64,000 nt of DNA from Priapulus caudatus. Its lineage: Eukaryota > Priapulida > Priapulimorpha > Priapulimorphida > Priapulidae. The notes under the pieces are model-generated. The model ran no database searches. It had not been told where the DNA came from and saw nothing but the letters and a program-made list of their open reading frames with translations. Below are positions 62,134 through 64,000 of the stretch, one piece after another. Within the stretch, counting starts at the first letter, position 1. The number at the start of each line of letters is the position of its first letter. The position numbers and the translations under genes are program-made. The stretch spans positions 1,024,475-1,088,474 of the forward strand of contig NW_014577074.1 in the NCBI RefSeq assembly GCF_000485595.1, given 5' to 3'.

Positions 62134-63025
62134 NNNNNNNNNNNNNNNNNNNNNNNNNNNNNNNNNNNNNNNNNNNNNNNNNNNNNNNNNNNNNNNNNNN
62201 NNNNNNNNNNNNNNNNNNNNNNNNNNNNNNNNNNNNNNNNNNNNNNNNNNNNNNNNNNNNNNNNNNNNNNNNNNNNNNNNNNNNNNNNNNNNNNNNNNNN
62301 NNNNNNNNNNNNNNNNNNNNNNNNNNNNNNNNNNNNNNNNNNNNNNNNNNNNNNNNNNNNNNNNNNNNNNNNNNNNNNNNNNNNNNNNNNNNNNNNNNNN
62401 NNNNNNNNNNNNNNNNNNNNNNNNNNNNNNNNNNNNNNNNNNNNNNNNNNNNNNNNNNNNNNNNNNNNNNNNNNNNNNNNNNNNNNNNNNNNNNNNNNNN
62501 NNNNNNNNNNNNNNNNNNNNNNNNNNNNNNNNNNNNNNNNNNNNNNNNNNNNNNNNNNNNNNNNNNNNNNNNNNNNNNNNNNNNNNNNNNNNNNNNNNNN
62601 NNNNNNNNNNNNNNNNNNNNNNNNNNNNNNNNNNNNNNNNNNNNNNNNNNNNNNNNNNNNNNNNNNNNNNNNNNNNNNNNNNNNNNNNNNNNNNNNNNNN
62701 NNNNNNNNNNNNNNNNNNNNNNNNNNNNNNNNNNNNNNNNNNNNNNNNNNNNNNNNNNNNNNNNNNNNNNNNNNNNNNNNNNNNNNNNNNNNNNNNNNNN
62801 NNNNNNNNNNNNNNNNNNNNNNNNNNNNNNNNNNNNNNNNNNNNNNNNNNNNNNNNNNNNNNNNNNNNNNNNNNNNNNNNNNNNNNNNNNNNNNNNNNNN
62901 NNNNNNNNNNNNNNNNNNNNNNNNNNNNNNNNNNNNNNNNNNNNNNNNNNNNNNNNNNNNNNNNNNNNNNNNNNNNNNNNNNNNNNNNNNNNNNNNNNNN
63001 NNNNNNNNNNNNNNNNNNNNNNNNN
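62134..63025. other. Assembly gap (892 Ns)
   Basis: Run of N. ORFs drawn through it have no meaning. It starts just beyond an element terminus and ends in a GGAC simple repeat, the sort of repeat context that breaks assemblies. Confidence 1.
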
Positions 63026-63115
63026 TCGGACGGACGCTCGGACGGACGCTCGGATGGACGGACGGACGATCATGCGATTCTACAAGCTGCATCTGACTAT
63101 GTCAGATGAGCTAAA
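63026..63115. repeat. GGAC run plus interspersed repeat end
   Basis: CGGACGGACGCT units, then GATTCTACAAGCTGCATCTG and GTCAGATGAGCTA, the reverse complement of the segment at about 36720-36810. Confidence 0.8.
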
Positions 63116-63762
63116 AATAGTCAAATTCCGAAGCCTAAAGTTCATGCGAAGTACACAAACTCTCCATGTTTGTTGTGTTCGATTTTCTAGGTCATGCTGT
63201 TAAAGCTCTGCTAATTCGATAATACTGGGCATCCCGACCAATCAGCGATCGCGTGTAATAAAATATGATAATTAATAGGAATAATGGGTGGTCTTCAGAG
63301 ACCGCTGGCGCTGATCTTTGATGTTTTGATCGTTGATTTTTGATCGTTGATTTTTGATCTTTGATTGATTTGATTGATTTTTGAGGTTGATTTTTGGACT
63401 TGTTCCGATTAACTACGCATCAGTGTATCGAAACGAGTAAAAAATATAATTTTTAAGAATACCTTAGAATGCACATTACCAAATTGCACCATCCCCCCTA
63501 TGAAAACGTCCCCACATCCGAGTCATTCCCTTTGCTATGACAGAAATCCTGGACCAGTGCCTACTGACCAGGACCAGTACTTCCTCAGAGGCACTGGTCC
63601 TGCTGGACCAGTGCCTCCAATTATCAGTTTTTCACCCTGTTGTGTATTTACTTAAATGAGCGAAAACACTGAGTTTGAACTAGATAGCCGACATAAGCGC
63701 TACTGTACGTGTAGATACAAGAATGTAACCCAACAAGAGTAGCTCAGTGAAGTTAGCTCCCA
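63116..63762. other. Noncoding flank
   Basis: Contains TTGATTTTTGATC simple repeats (about 63320-63400) and an inverted ACTGGTCC/GGACCAGT cluster (63550-63620). No gene recognised. Confidence 0.4.
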
Positions 63763-63953
63763 GTTCCTTATTCGAATAAGGAAATAGTAACTAGGCAAAG
63801 CAGTTACCAGTTCCCACTTCCCAGTTCCTTATTCGAATAAGGAACTAGTAACTAGGCAAAGCAGTTACCAGTTCCCACTTCCCAGTTCCTTATTCGAATA
63901 AGGAACTAGTAACTAGGCAAAGCAGTTACCAGTTCCTTATTCGAATAAGGAAC
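63763..63953. repeat. Tandem array of a 22-bp palindrome
   Basis: Four copies of TTCCTTATTCGAATAAGGAA (starting at 63764, 63825, 63886 and 63933, each within a 22-bp palindrome) in units of 61, 61 and 47 bp that share AGTAACTAGGCAAAGCAGTTACCAG. The palindrome is perfect in three copies. Confidence 0.9.
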
Positions 63954-64000
63954 AAGCCTAATTACCCCAGTCACACCAGGGCCCGATCTGCAACGTACGG

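Noticed and set aside
62084-63109. ORFs of more than 300 codons around 62.1-63.1 kb
   Set aside because: They run through the 892-bp N gap.

Overview
The window comes from a metazoan (invertebrate) nuclear genome. Evidence: multi-exon genes with GT-AG introns, a classical calpain with a penta-EF-hand domain, an SR-family splicing factor, RNA polymerase II-type U5 snRNA genes, a tRNA-derived SINE, TTAGGG-type telomere-like repeats inside small transposons, and many MITEs. I cannot name the phylum. Indels concentrated in the 21-31 kb array, plus two single Ns there, look like incompletely polished long-read assembly.

Layout. (1) 183-10353, + strand: a complete 17-exon SEC23 gene (COPII coat GTPase-activating subunit). 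(2) 10354-16144: intergenic, with three recently inserted hairpin or TIR elements that each keep a 9-bp target duplication, then a GC-richer stretch leading into the next gene. (3) 16298-33602 (possibly to 34402), + strand: a calpain whose 10.7 kb intron 7 (20247-30959) holds a tandem array of U5 snRNA genes. The eight main U5 copies are all on the + strand. The array also carries a palindromic MITE in some units and a 2.4 kb fold-back element that splits one U5 promoter. A ninth full-length U5 copy lies downstream of calpain at 34903. (4) 35-45 kb: interspersed repeats, minisatellites and MITEs, no recognised gene. (5) 45804-48074, + strand: a seven-finger C2H2 protein in one long coding exon. 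(6) 48.2-51.4 kb: a SINE and hAT-like elements, nested in places, between two possible orphan terminal exons. (7) 54430-60120, - strand: an SRSF4/5/6-type gene lacking its 5' exons; it has two homologous, phase-matched tandem exons for the RRM1 end and glycine-rich hinge. (8) 60.1-64 kb: repeats, an 892-bp N gap, and an array of a near-perfect palindrome.

The genes are functionally unrelated (secretion, proteolysis, transcription, splicing). The most interesting signals are the intronic U5 array; a second ~110-127 bp block that follows U5 in every untruncated unit and is retained at the dispersed locus, where most other flanking sequence is different (candidate unannotated small RNA or snRNA-linked element); and the tandem alternative exons of the SR gene.
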